The notes beneath the pieces are model-generated. The model made no database searches, was not told the origin of the DNA, and was given only the letters and a program-made list of their open reading frames with translations. Shown here one piece after another: positions 41,457 through 49,730 of a DNA stretch of 64,000 nt. Within the stretch, counting starts at the first letter, position 1, and every line of letters begins with the position of its first letter. Position numbers and translations under genes: made by a program. Origin of the DNA: Prevotella melaninogenica. GTDB lineage: Bacteria > Bacteroidota > Bacteroidia > Bacteroidales > Bacteroidaceae. The DNA is taken from positions 868,001 to 932,000 of the forward strand of contig NZ_CP072350.1 in the NCBI RefSeq assembly GCF_018127965.1, read 5' to 3'.

Positions 41457-43028
41457 TTAGGATTTATCGTTCTGTTCCTTCATATCAATGAACTGCTGAT
41501 TTGCATCATAAAACTCATACTGTAAATAGGCGAGTTTCTGTGAAGGAATGATATTTACACCCCAACCATACTTCATTTGCCACTTACGTTTCAAGGAAAT
41601 AAGACCCTTGTTAATGTAAGCTGCAACGTAAGGATGAACGTGCAAATAGAATTTCTTTACTCCAACCTTATTAACCAATCGGTCTATCTTACGCTCCAAT
41701 TGATCGGTAAAAAGGATGCTTGAACGAATCTTACCAGTACCGAAACAGGTAGGGCAGTTCTCATCCACATCTACATCCATCACTGGGCGTACACGCTGGC
41801 GAGTAATCTGCATAAGTCCGAACTTACTCAGTGGAAGGATGTTGTGACGTGCACGGTCCTTCTGCATGTTCTTACACATACGCTCGTACAGCATCTGGCG
41901 GTCCTCAGCAAGATTCATGTCGATAAAGTCTACGACAATGATTCCACCCATATCACGCAGTCGAAGCTGGCGAGCTAACTCGTCGGCAGCACCAAGGTTG
42001 GTGTCAAGAGCATTCTGTTCCTGTGCCTTTTCTTTCGTTCTGTTTCCACTATTCACATCTACAACGTGCATTGCCTCTGTGTGTTCGATGATGAGGTAGC
42101 AGCCATGACCATAGTTTATGGTCTTGCCGAAGCTTGATTTAATTTGCTTCGTAACGTCAAAGTTGTCAAAGATTGGCACCTTACCAGTGTACTTCTTCAC
42201 TATGCCCGCCTTTTCAGGGGCTATTAGAGAGACGTAGTGTTGAACGGCAGTGCAAATCTCGTCATCGTTGACGTAGATGTTTTCGTAGGTTGGATTGAAG
42301 AGGTCACGTAGCATCGCAACAGCACGTCCAGTCTCCTCAAATACAAGTTGAGGGCGTTCATGCGTTTTCTGCAGTCTTGTGATTGCTTCATTCCAGCGGC
42401 TCAGTAGGACTTTCATCTCAGCGTCAAGCTCGGCTACGCGCTTTCCTTCAGCTACTGTACGGACAATTACACCGAAGTTCTTTGGTGTAATACTCTGTAT
42501 GAGCTGCTTGAGGCGTGCACGTTCTTCACCGCTTTTGATTTTAGAAGATACGCTAACTTTATGCCCGAATGGTATAAGCACCAGGAATCTGCCAGCGAAT
42601 GATATTTCGCCTGTAAGGCGAGGTCCTTTGGTGGAAATGGGTTCTTTAACAATCTGTACCATCACCTCTTGTCCTACCTGCAGTGTGTTTTGAACTGTTC
42701 CGTCCTTTTGCAAGTCGGGTAGGCGAGTGGCTTTCTGAATGGGATAAAGTTTCTTGCGGTCGCTCTGAACCTGTTTCAGATACTTTGCATAGGAGTTGAA
42801 TTGGCTCCCTAAGTCAAGATAATGAAGAAAGGCGTCACGCTCATAACCTACATCTACAAAGCAGGCATTCAGCCCTGGCATCAGTTTCTTTACCTTTGCC
42901 ACGTAGATGTTTCCAACCGAGAAGCTCGCCTCTCTTGGCTCACGCTGGTATTCAACCAGACGCTTGTCTTCGAGTAGCGCTATCGAAATCTCTTTCGGTT
43001 GGGCATCAATAATTACTTCGCTTGTCAT
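41457..43028 (-). CDS. rng: Ribonuclease G (Rne/Rng family)
   Basis: A 523-residue endoribonuclease for rRNA maturation and mRNA decay. An N-terminal S1-type RNA-binding domain (about 35-125, SVGNIYVAKVKKLMPGLNAC) is followed by the catalytic DNase I-like region with the metal-binding aspartates in MHVVDVNSGN and IIVVDFIDMNLAEDR, the zinc-link CPTCFGTGK and a C-terminal small domain. No RNase E-type disordered tail is present. It is downstream of HU and the COX24-like gene on the same strand but separated by a strong terminator (43114-43171), so it probably has its own weak promoter. Confidence 0.93.
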   Translation of the reverse strand: MTSEVIIDAQPKEISIALLEDKRLVEYQREPREASFSVGNIYVAKVKKLMPGLNACFVDVGYERDAFLHYLDLGSQFNSYAKYLKQVQSDRKKLYPIQKATRLPDLQKDGTVQNTLQVGQEVMVQIVKEPISTKGPRLTGEISFAGRFLVLIPFGHKVSVSSKIKSGEERARLKQLIQSITPKNFGVIVRTVAEGKRVAELDAEMKVLLSRWNEAITRLQKTHERPQLVFEETGRAVAMLRDLFNPTYENIYVNDDEICTAVQHYVSLIAPEKAGIVKKYTGKVPIFDNFDVTKQIKSSFGKTINYGHGCYLIIEHTEAMHVVDVNSGNRTKEKAQEQNALDTNLGAADELARQLRLRDMGGIIVVDFIDMNLAEDRQMLYERMCKNMQKDRARHNILPLSKFGLMQITRQRVRPVMDVDVDENCPTCFGTGKIRSSILFTDQLERKIDRLVNKVGVKKFYLHVHPYVAAYINKGLISLKRKWQMKYGWGVNIIPSQKLAYLQYEFYDANQQFIDMKEQNDKS

Positions 43029-43113
43029 CTTCTTCGTTTGTTATAACTATCATTTAGCATCTTTTATAGTCTCTACAATGATGCTAAAGGATACTTATAG
43101 ATAAAATAAAAAT

Positions 43114-43171
43114 GCGGAACCTGTCGTCGCACTTCCAGGGAAGAGAAGTATATTGCGATGACACGCCCCGC
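43114..43171 (-). terminator. Long-stem terminator after the HU / COX24-like operon
   Basis: On the minus strand GCGGGGCGTGTCATCGCA pairs with TGCGACGACAGGTTCCGC (18 positions, a few wobbles or mismatches) around a loop of about 22 nt, followed by ATTTTTATTTTAT. Confidence 0.8.
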
Positions 43172-43214
43172 CATATTATTGAAAGTCAGTTATAAAGCCT
43201 TTCAGCCTTGGGGC

Positions 43215-43304
43215 TTACTTGCTCTTATGTCTGTTCTTTCTTAATCTCTTTTTACGCTTGTGCGTAGCCATCTTGTGTCCCTTTTTCTTCTTTCCGTTTG
43301 GCAT
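43215..43304 (-). CDS. 29-residue very basic COX24/bS22-like protein
   Basis: A short ORF whose product begins MPNGKKKKGHKMATHKRKKR and ends LRKNRHKSK, more than half lysine/arginine/histidine. The pattern HKMATHKRKKRLRKNRHK resembles the AURKAIP1/COX24 domain shared by mitochondrial mS38 and the small bacterial ribosomal protein bS22, and I recall Bacteroidota proteins of this size carrying that annotation. A ribosome-bound role is therefore likely but unproven. It follows HU by 42 bp and is ended by the strong terminator at 43114-43171, so it is the second gene of the HU operon. Confidence 0.75.
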   Translation of the reverse strand: MPNGKKKKGHKMATHKRKKRLRKNRHKSK

Positions 43305-43346
43305 AGCTTTAAATTGTTTTAAATTGTTATTGTATTTATGTTTAAT

Positions 43347-43625
43347 TTATTTCTTCATATCCTCGATGAAGGTCTTTGCTGGCTTGAAGCTTGGGAAATC
43401 GTGTGCTGGGATAGTGATAGTCGTGTTCTTTGAGATGTTACGAGCTGTCTTTTCCGCACGGTGCTTAACGATGAAGCTACCGAAACCACGAAGGTATACA
43501 TTTTCTTTCTTCTCCAACAAACTGTCTTTGATGGTTTCCATAAAAGACTCAACCACAGCTGAAACGTCCTTCTTGGCGATGCCAGTAGACGTTGCGATCT
43601 CATTGATGATATCTGCTTTCGTCAT
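43347..43625 (-). CDS. HU-family DNA-binding protein
   Basis: A 92-residue histone-like protein that bends DNA and compacts the nucleoid. Family segments are MTKADIINEIATSTGI at the N-terminus, VYLRGFGSFIVKHR at the centre and the beta-arm followed by PAHDFPSFKPAKTF at the C-terminus. A -7 box (43687-43680) precedes it, and the COX24-like gene follows on the same transcript. Confidence 0.95.
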   Translation of the reverse strand: MTKADIINEIATSTGIAKKDVSAVVESFMETIKDSLLEKKENVYLRGFGSFIVKHRAEKTARNISKNTTITIPAHDFPSFKPAKTFIEDMKK

Positions 43626-43679
43626 TTTGTTTTTGTTCTTTATTGATGTTTATTTCTAATCTCTCATTATAACGGAATG

Positions 43680-43687
43680 CAAAGATA
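43680..43687 (-). promoter_or_regulatory. -7 box of the HU operon
   Basis: Minus-strand TATCTTTG, with an imperfect TTTC 20 bp upstream. Confidence 0.6.
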
Positions 43688-43771
43688 CTCATTTTCAGCT
43701 TAATAGAGAAATATTTTTGTGTCTTTTTTGTAAAATATCTCGGTAAATGCTCTAAACTTTAAGGTTTTTCG

Positions 43772-43779
43772 TACCTTTG
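43772..43779 (+). promoter_or_regulatory. -7 box upstream of panK
   Basis: TACCTTTG. It implies a leader of about 190 nt before ATG 43979 in which an in-frame upstream start (43880) also lies. Confidence 0.5.
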
Positions 43780-43978
43780 CGACATTATAAGTTGTATTTC
43801 ATGCTTATGTGGAGTATTGGATTTAATAATGTTATAAGGACTTGAACCGTTACCAACACTTGCGTAGAGATGATTCTTTATGAGTGGTTACTTGGTGTAT
43901 ATTCTTATATATTTTGGTTTATTCATTATCTCTCAAAAAGCGCTTTTTGCAAGACTTCTGTATAATTATATAAGGTGT

Positions 43979-44809
43979 ATGAAGATTTCCATCGGTATAG
44001 ATGTGGGTATTTCAACAACCAAGATTGTTGGAATCAGAGAGGGAAAGGTTATTAAACCTTTGCGTATCAAGGCTACTGATCCAGTTACGTCCTTGTATGG
44101 AGCTTTTGGAAAATATCTATATGACAATAGGATAGACCTATCTGAGGTAGAGCGTGTTATGCTTACGGGTGTAGGTGCTCACTATATTGATAAGCCTGTT
44201 TATGGACTTCCAACGGCTAAGGCAGATGAGTTTTTGGCTGATGGCTTAGGTGCTCAGTTTGAGTCGAAGTTGCAACGTATGATTGTAGTTTCTATGGGTA
44301 CGGGTACTTCACTTGTACTTTGTGATGGCAATGAGATACGTCATATTGGTGGTATCGGTATTGGTGGCGGTACGTTGAGTGGTCTTTCACGTTTGTTGTT
44401 ACAGACTGATAACATTAACGAAATCATTGCTTTGGCTAATAAGGGAGATATTTCTCGTATCAATCTTCAGATTAAAGACATCTCAACCAGTCCACTTCCA
44501 GGCTTGCCAATGGATGCTACTGCATCTCTCTTTGCCAATGCGCAGGCTAATGCAAGTCGTGAAGATATTGCTTTAGGCTTGATAGGATTGGTGTTACAGT
44601 CTATCGGTTCAGCAACAATCTTGAGTTCTTTGAATAGCGATATCCGTGACTTTGTACTCATAGGTAATCTTAGTTTGTTGCCACAATGCGAACTCCTTTT
44701 CCCTGTTATGGAGAAGATATACGATGTTCGCTTTATTATTCCGAAGAATTCTGAGTATTGTACGGCAATCGGTGCAGCTTTGCAAGCAGATAACATTGAG
44801 ACAGTTTAA
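43979..44809 (+). CDS. Type II pantothenate kinase
   Basis: A 276-residue kinase of the eukaryotic-like (fumble/PanK-II) type that phosphorylates pantothenate in the first step of CoA synthesis. Phosphate-1 motif GIDVGISTTKIVGI begins at residue 5; later motifs are VVSMGTGTSLVL and GGIGIGGGTLSGLSRLL. Length matches the bacterial family from ATG 43979. The frame is open to 43880, which would add a hydrophobic stretch (YLVYILIYFGLFII); since the motif normally sits at the very N-terminus, that extension is probably untranslated, though the promoter is upstream of it. Confidence 0.85.
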   Translation: MKISIGIDVGISTTKIVGIREGKVIKPLRIKATDPVTSLYGAFGKYLYDNRIDLSEVERVMLTGVGAHYIDKPVYGLPTAKADEFLADGLGAQFESKLQRMIVVSMGTGTSLVLCDGNEIRHIGGIGIGGGTLSGLSRLLLQTDNINEIIALANKGDISRINLQIKDISTSPLPGLPMDATASLFANAQANASREDIALGLIGLVLQSIGSATILSSLNSDIRDFVLIGNLSLLPQCELLFPVMEKIYDVRFIIPKNSEYCTAIGAALQADNIETV

Positions 44810-44825
44810 TCATTGTTTATAAAGG

Positions 44826-44867
44826 ATTACAGGCACTTTGTAGCGCTGTCTACAAAGTGCCTGTAAT
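44826..44867 (+). terminator. Terminator of panK
   Basis: ATTACAGGCACTTTGTA pairs perfectly with TACAAAGTGCCTGTAAT, followed by TTTATAG. Confidence 0.9.
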
Positions 44868-45168
44868 TTTATAGTAACCTATCTGCTGTATAGATAGTTA
44901 AAGGTAAATACCTTTATCCTTTCTTTAAGATGATATTTTACTTAAAGAGAGGATTTCTCCTAATTTGGCTAAGACTGTCAACTATTTATCCTATTATCAT
45001 CCTCTGATATTGAAAATCATTTCTTTTTAGACCTCTATAATATGCAGATAAGGTTTTGAAAAATCATTACATATTTTCAAAGAAAACATCTATAACTAAC
45101 GGCAAAAGCACATATAAAAAGCAAGTATGCAATCAACAGAGAATCAAGTAGTTACCAAGTAGTAAAGT

Positions 45169-45266
45169 AAAAGGTGCTTAATTGGACTTCAAAAGGGCGT
45201 TAGTAAGAGGCTTAAAGAGCACCTTTTGCAAGCCAATTAGGCATCTTTTAGAAGCCAAAAGAGCAT
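45169..45266. repeat. Family A 22-bp array, copy A5
   Basis: 98 bp, reverse orientation, inside the left copy of the 563-bp duplication. Minus-strand units begin ATGCTCTTTTGG, ATGCCTAATTGG, GTGCTCTTTAAG and ACGCCCTTTTGA, with the partial AGCACCTTTT. Confidence 0.9.
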
Positions 45267-45385
45267 GTGTTAGTTTAGAACCGTATGAAAATAGTTTACA
45301 AGTTTCAACTAATGAGAGAATAAATTGTTTGTATAAGACGGATAGACATCGCACCTAATTACATTTATCGTGTAGTTTATCCCCC

Positions 45386-45484
45386 TTATAAAACAATCTT
45401 ATTGGAGGAAATCATACTGGTGTTGGGTGATGGTTGTTGGGTGTTGAGCCTTTATAAAACAATCTTATTGGAGGAAATCATACT
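45386..45484. repeat. 33-bp direct repeats within the left duplication
   Basis: An identical 33-bp sequence (beginning TTATAAAACAATCTTATTGG and ending AAATCATACT) occurs at 45386-45418 and 45452-45484. The right copy of the 563-bp element has it only at the position of the second; the first has replaced other sequence. Confidence 0.9.
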
Positions 45485-45543
45485 ATGTATGTGGATTAAT
45501 CTCATTCTATTAACAATCTACGCATTTAAAAGAAAAGCCTTAA

Positions 45544-46905
45544 CTATACCTTCGGGACAGTCCCAAGGTTCTTCTCTATCTCGTCATCAGAGAGTGTATA
45601 GTTTCTTAAATCACCATTGATATAGGTGTCATAAGCCGTCATATCAATGAGTCCATGACCAGAAAGACAGAAGAGGATAACATCTTCTTTCCCTGTTTCC
45701 TTTGCCTTCTTTGCTTCTCGAATAGCAGCTGCAATGGCATGACAGCTCTCTGGTGCGGGGATAATTCCTTCTGTGCGAGAGAAGAGAATGCCTGCCTCAA
45801 AGCTTTCTAACTGTGGTATATCCATTCCACACATATATCCGTCTTTGAGCAATTGACTGACGATGACACCAGCACCATGATAGCGTAAGCCACCTGCATG
45901 GATATTGGCTGGTTTGAAATCATGGCCAAGCGTGAACATAGGTAACAAAGGAGTGTAACCTGCTTCATCACCGAAGTCGTATTCAAACTTGCCACGTGTC
46001 AGTTTTGGACAGCTGTTTGGCTCTGCTGCAATAAACTCTGTTTTTTTTCCTTCAAGGATATTGTGGCGCATAAATGGGAATGCAATACCACCAAAATTAC
46101 TACCACCACCAAAGCAGGCAATGACCTTATGAGGATATTCTCCAGCCATTTCCATTTGCTTCTCAGCCTCTAAGCCGATAATTGTTTGGTGCAATGCAAC
46201 GTGATTGAGTACTGAACCTAAAGTGTACTTACAGTTAGGTGTAGTTTTTGCCAGTTCGATAGCCTCTGAGATAGCTGTTCCCAACGAACCCGGATGTGTT
46301 GGATCACGTGTAACAATGTCCTTTCCTGCACGTGTAGACATTGAAGGTGAACCTTCAACCATAGCTCCGAAAGTCCTCATAATCAGCGAACGATAAGGTT
46401 TCTGTTGCATAGAAATCTTTACCTGATAAACCGCTGCCTCAAGTCCGTATACTTTTGCAGCGTAGGATAGTGCAGCGCCCCATTGACCCGCACCAGTCTC
46501 TGTTGTGACATTCGTTACACCTTCCTGCTTGCAATAGTAACACTGAGGGATGGCAGAATTAACCTTATGTGAGCCAAGTGGATTTACACTTTCATTCTTG
46601 AAATAGATATGTGCTGGTGTGCCTAATGCTTTCTCCAAAGCATACGCACGGACAAGAGGTGTGGAGCGATAATACTTATACATCTCCAACACTTCTTCAG
46701 GAATATCAATCCAAGCATGCTCACAATCAAGTTCTTGTTTTGCACATTCCTTACTGAAAATTTCAGAAAGATCCTCTGCTGTCATTGGTTTACGTGTAGC
46801 CGGATGAAGTGGAGGAAGGGGCTTAGTGGGCATGTCTGCCTGAATATTATACCACTGTGTAGGGATATCTTTCTCGTCAAGTATAAATCTTTTCTGTTGT
46901 GCCAT
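45544..46905 (-). CDS. Tryptophan synthase beta-like PLP enzyme (TrpB2 type)
   Basis: A 453-residue fold-type II PLP enzyme. The PLP lysine lies in NPLGSHKVNSA, with ETGAGQWGAALSYAA and the phosphate-cup segment CFGGGSNFGGIAFPF both canonical. Its length and N-terminal extension (about 70 residues before the core) fit the TrpB2 branch, which usually works without TrpA and may salvage indole with serine. No trpA or other trp gene is nearby, which agrees with that. The frame opens at a TTG at 46917, but ATG 46905 is the better start. The -7 box (46965-46958) lies upstream. Confidence 0.9.
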   Translation of the reverse strand: MAQQKRFILDEKDIPTQWYNIQADMPTKPLPPLHPATRKPMTAEDLSEIFSKECAKQELDCEHAWIDIPEEVLEMYKYYRSTPLVRAYALEKALGTPAHIYFKNESVNPLGSHKVNSAIPQCYYCKQEGVTNVTTETGAGQWGAALSYAAKVYGLEAAVYQVKISMQQKPYRSLIMRTFGAMVEGSPSMSTRAGKDIVTRDPTHPGSLGTAISEAIELAKTTPNCKYTLGSVLNHVALHQTIIGLEAEKQMEMAGEYPHKVIACFGGGSNFGGIAFPFMRHNILEGKKTEFIAAEPNSCPKLTRGKFEYDFGDEAGYTPLLPMFTLGHDFKPANIHAGGLRYHGAGVIVSQLLKDGYMCGMDIPQLESFEAGILFSRTEGIIPAPESCHAIAAAIREAKKAKETGKEDVILFCLSGHGLIDMTAYDTYINGDLRNYTLSDDEIEKNLGTVPKV

Positions 46906-46957
46906 ACTCTTACTCAATTATACAATGGATGAATGTTTATTGAAAGATGATGTACCA

Positions 46958-46965
46958 CAAAGTTA
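46958..46965 (-). promoter_or_regulatory. -7 box of the TrpB2 gene
   Basis: Minus-strand TAACTTTG, divergent from the symporter promoter 44 bp away. Confidence 0.55.
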
Positions 46966-47008
46966 CAAAATAAGATTTCTTAATTGCATGAAATGATAAT
47001 ATTTTTAG

Positions 47009-47016
47009 TAATTTTG
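47009..47016 (+). promoter_or_regulatory. -7 box of the symporter gene
   Basis: TAATTTTG, 8 nt before the ATG at 47025, giving a nearly leaderless transcript. Confidence 0.55.
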
Positions 47017-47024
47017 CTGCCATT

Positions 47025-48443
47025 ATGATAATAATCGCTACTATTCTTGCATACTTTTGCATCTTATTGTTAATAAGTAGAATAACGGGACATAAAGCAG
47101 ACAACGATGCTTTCTTTCGTGCAAACCGTCAGTCACCTTGGTATCTTGTTGCCTTCGGAATGATAGGTGCCAGTATTTCTGGTGTCACTTTTGTTAGTGT
47201 TCCGGGTATGGTAATGTTGAGTGATATGACCTATATGCAGACATGTTTAGGTTTTGTGCTGGGTTATTTTGCAGTTGCATATCTGTTACTTCCTGTTTAT
47301 TACCGCCTAAAGTTGACAACTATCTACTCTTATTTACAAACACGTTTAGGCGATTATAGCTATAAGACTGGTGCTTCATTTTTCCTTTTGTCTAAGATGA
47401 CTGGTGCGGCAGTGCGCTTCTATGTTGTTTGTATGATACTTCAACGTTTCGTCTTAGATGCCTACGGCATACCTTTCCCCATTACTGTCGTTGCTCTTGT
47501 GGCACTTATTTGGCTCTACACACGTAGGGGAGGAATTCGTACACTGGTCTTGACAGATACCTTTCAGACCCTTTGTATGCTGCTTGCTCTCGTTCTTATT
47601 ATATATAAGGTGGTCGAAACATTAGGCATGTCGCTTCCAGAAGCAGCTCAAGCGATAGCCAATGACAGTCATTCTCGTATTTTTGTATTCGATGACTGGG
47701 TATCAAAACAGAACTTTTGGAAACAGTTCCTTAGCGGTATCTTTATAGTCATTGTTATGACAGGACTGGACCAAGACATGATGCAAAAGAATCTTACTTG
47801 TAAGACTTTGCGTGAAGCACAGAAGGATATGTGTACCTATGGTTTTGCTTTTGTACCTGCCAATTTACTCTTTTTGTCCTTGGGTGTACTGTTAATGATG
47901 TATTTCAATAGTATCGGGCAAGCCTTGCCTGACGTGCCAGATAATCTAATGTTGCAGGCTGTTGCAGGTGGACAATTAGGTACATTGGTTGTCATTCTCT
48001 TTACAATCGGTATTGTAGCAGCGTGCTTCTCCAGTGCAGATTCTGCCTTAACAGCCTTAACAACAACTTATTGTGTAGACATCTGTAATCGTCCAAAGGA
48101 TGAAAAGTTACGCAAACGGGCACATATAGGTGTGTCCATTGTGTTTATTTTGTTTATCCTTATCTTCCGTTATGTCAACTCAACGAGTTTGATAGATGCT
48201 ATTTACACGATAGCTTCTTATACATACGGTCCACTCTTGGGTCTTTTTGCATTTGGCTTATGTACCAAACGAGCGGTAAATGATCGGTTGACACCATATA
48301 TAGCAGTAGCCAGTCCACTTCTTTGTTTTGCTTTAGACACAATTGTTTCGAGAACTACTGGTTACAAGTTTGGCTATGAATTGTTGATGTTGAATGGGTT
48401 AATTACCTTTGTAGCATGCTACTTTCTTCCAGCAAGAAAGTAA
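47025..48443 (+). CDS. Sodium:solute symporter family transporter
   Basis: A 472-residue inner-membrane carrier with about 13 hydrophobic helices, of the SSS family that couples solute uptake to sodium. Family features are the first-helix region followed by NRQSPWYLVAFGMIGASISG, the SLC5-type segment TRRGGIRTLVLTDTFQTL, and the sodium-site helix with ACFSSADSALTALTTTYCVD. The substrate cannot be read from the sequence; sialic acid, sugars, proline or pantothenate are all known for relatives. It is a single-gene unit divergent from the TrpB2 gene. Confidence 0.9.
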   Translation: MIIIATILAYFCILLLISRITGHKADNDAFFRANRQSPWYLVAFGMIGASISGVTFVSVPGMVMLSDMTYMQTCLGFVLGYFAVAYLLLPVYYRLKLTTIYSYLQTRLGDYSYKTGASFFLLSKMTGAAVRFYVVCMILQRFVLDAYGIPFPITVVALVALIWLYTRRGGIRTLVLTDTFQTLCMLLALVLIIYKVVETLGMSLPEAAQAIANDSHSRIFVFDDWVSKQNFWKQFLSGIFIVIVMTGLDQDMMQKNLTCKTLREAQKDMCTYGFAFVPANLLFLSLGVLLMMYFNSIGQALPDVPDNLMLQAVAGGQLGTLVVILFTIGIVAACFSSADSALTALTTTYCVDICNRPKDEKLRKRAHIGVSIVFILFILIFRYVNSTSLIDAIYTIASYTYGPLLGLFAFGLCTKRAVNDRLTPYIAVASPLLCFALDTIVSRTTGYKFGYELLMLNGLITFVACYFLPARK

Positions 48444-48595
48444 ACTTTTAGTCTGAAATGGAGGTTAATTACTTTACAAAATGTGCTGAAAGGCAAACAA
48501 ACTCTATATAAGTTCGCCAATAAGCGTCCTGCTATAAAGTTTATAGAAGCATTGATAATGCCATTCTCTTATCATTATCAACTCATGTGTTAAGG

Positions 48596-48683
48596 ATTAT
48601 CACCATTGGTGTTAAGCCTTAGCACGAGTGGTGTTGATGGTTAGCACCACACGTGCGGATTAGTAGGCACCAATGGTGTTGAG
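48596..48683. repeat. Family B 22-bp array, copy B3
   Basis: Four 22-bp units beginning ATTATCACCATT, CTTAGCACGAGT, GTTAGCACCACA and AGTAGGCACCAA, each with opposed CAC and GTG half-sites, followed by GAGGGCAAAATG as in B1. It lies between the convergent symporter and glutathione peroxidase genes; apart from the terminator at 48791-48837 the 460-bp gap has nothing else. Confidence 0.9.
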
Positions 48684-48790
48684 GGCAAAATGTGGTGTAT
48701 TATATTGTTAATATGGGGGTAATTTGTAAAAAGAAGAAATCGTATGAAGCGATTTTTTAATAAGATTTATAGGTGATAATGACTTTAATA

Positions 48791-48837
48791 AAAAGATAAA
48801 AGGCAAAGAGTATAAGTCTCTCTGCCTTTTATCTTTT
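48791..48837. terminator. Bidirectional terminator
   Basis: AAAAGATAAAAGGCA pairs perfectly with TGCCTTTTATCTTTT around a short loop that can extend the stem (AGAG/CTCT). Confidence 0.88.
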
Positions 48838-48903
48838 GTTTGTATGTTATCTTGCCAATAGCTTTTATCTCTTTAAGAGAGAGTTATTTGCAAGTCATTT
48901 TCC

Positions 48904-49452
48904 CTACAGTAATTCTTCAATCTGCTTTGCGATATTCTCAATGCTCTCTGTTGGTTCAAAGCGAGCAACGACCTGTCCCTTCTTATTAATAAGGAACTTG
49001 GTGAAGTTCCACTTAATATCTGGATTCTCCTTATAGTTTGGATCAGCCTCAGAAAGCATCTTGTCGAGGATAGGGTAGAGCTTATGTGACTCATCCCAAC
49101 CAGCAAAGCCCTTCTGCTCCTTGAGGAACTTGAAGAGTGGATCAGCGTCTTCACCATTCACCTTTACCTTCTTGAAGCGTGGGAATTTTGTGCCGTATGT
49201 AAGTTTGCAGAACTCATGGATACTTTCGTCTGTACCTGGTGCCTGCTGTCCAAACTGGTTGCAAGGGAAATCAAGTACTTCAAATCCTTGTGCATGGTAC
49301 TTCTCATAGAGTGCCTCCAACTCCTCGTAAGTTGGTGTGAAGCCACATTTTGTAGCTGTGTTTACAATCAGTAGCACCTCATTAGAAAACTCTTTCAGTG
49401 AAAAAGCCTTACCTTTTCTGTCTTTGACAGAGAATTCATAAACTGTTCTCAT
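48904..49452 (-). CDS. Glutathione peroxidase family thiol peroxidase
   Basis: A 182-residue peroxidase of the GPx family. Catalytic Cys36 is in NTATKCGFT, with Gln in DFPCNQFG and Trp/Asn in KWNFTKFLI completing the tetrad. It uses cysteine rather than selenocysteine, and such bacterial forms commonly take electrons from thioredoxin. No signal peptide, so cytoplasmic. A -7 box lies at 49507-49500. Confidence 0.93.
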   Translation of the reverse strand: MRTVYEFSVKDRKGKAFSLKEFSNEVLLIVNTATKCGFTPTYEELEALYEKYHAQGFEVLDFPCNQFGQQAPGTDESIHEFCKLTYGTKFPRFKKVKVNGEDADPLFKFLKEQKGFAGWDESHKLYPILDKMLSEADPNYKENPDIKWNFTKFLINKKGQVVARFEPTESIENIAKQIEELL

Positions 49453-49499
49453 TTCTGTTTCTTATCTTCTCTTTATATAGTTTACTTATTTGTGTGTTG

Positions 49500-49507
49500 C
49501 AAATGTA
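49500..49507 (-). promoter_or_regulatory. -7 box of the glutathione peroxidase gene
   Basis: Minus-strand TACATTTG, 47 bp upstream of the start codon. Confidence 0.5.
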
Positions 49508-49684
49508 CGAATTTTATTTGTTTCCTCCTTCATTGTTTAGGAGTTTTTTAGTAATCGATTTAATTCATAATAGATTATTGGAGATTCTTTATTCGGGTTG
49601 ATGATATGGAGTGAAATCTTCTTCAATAGGGATTTCCCTATCTTCAAATAGTGTATTTACTCGATAAACATCTTATAATTTCAC

Positions 49685-49692
49685 TATTTTTG
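49685..49692 (+). promoter_or_regulatory. -7 box of the 49731 lipoprotein gene
   Basis: TATTTTTG, 38 bp before the ATG. Confidence 0.5.
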
Positions 49693-49730
49693 CATCAGTA
49701 AATAAACAAAGAATAAGAATTAAATAGGAT

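Larger units (their letters stand above)
44967..45529. repeat. 563-bp inverted duplication, left copy
   Basis: Non-coding segment that reappears in reverse orientation at 50667-51230. Matching stretches read from left to right include GACTGTCAACTAT, TGAAAATCATTTCTTTTTAG, ATATGCAGATAAG, the whole family A array, TAGTTTATCCCCC, TGGTGTTGGGTGAT and CTATTAACAATCTACGCATT. Its right end abuts the 3' end of trpB. Confidence 0.88.

Noticed and set aside
45402..45620. ORFs within the 563-bp duplications (also 50518-50793)
   Set aside because: Frames are not preserved between the two copies and run into neighbouring genes on the wrong strand.
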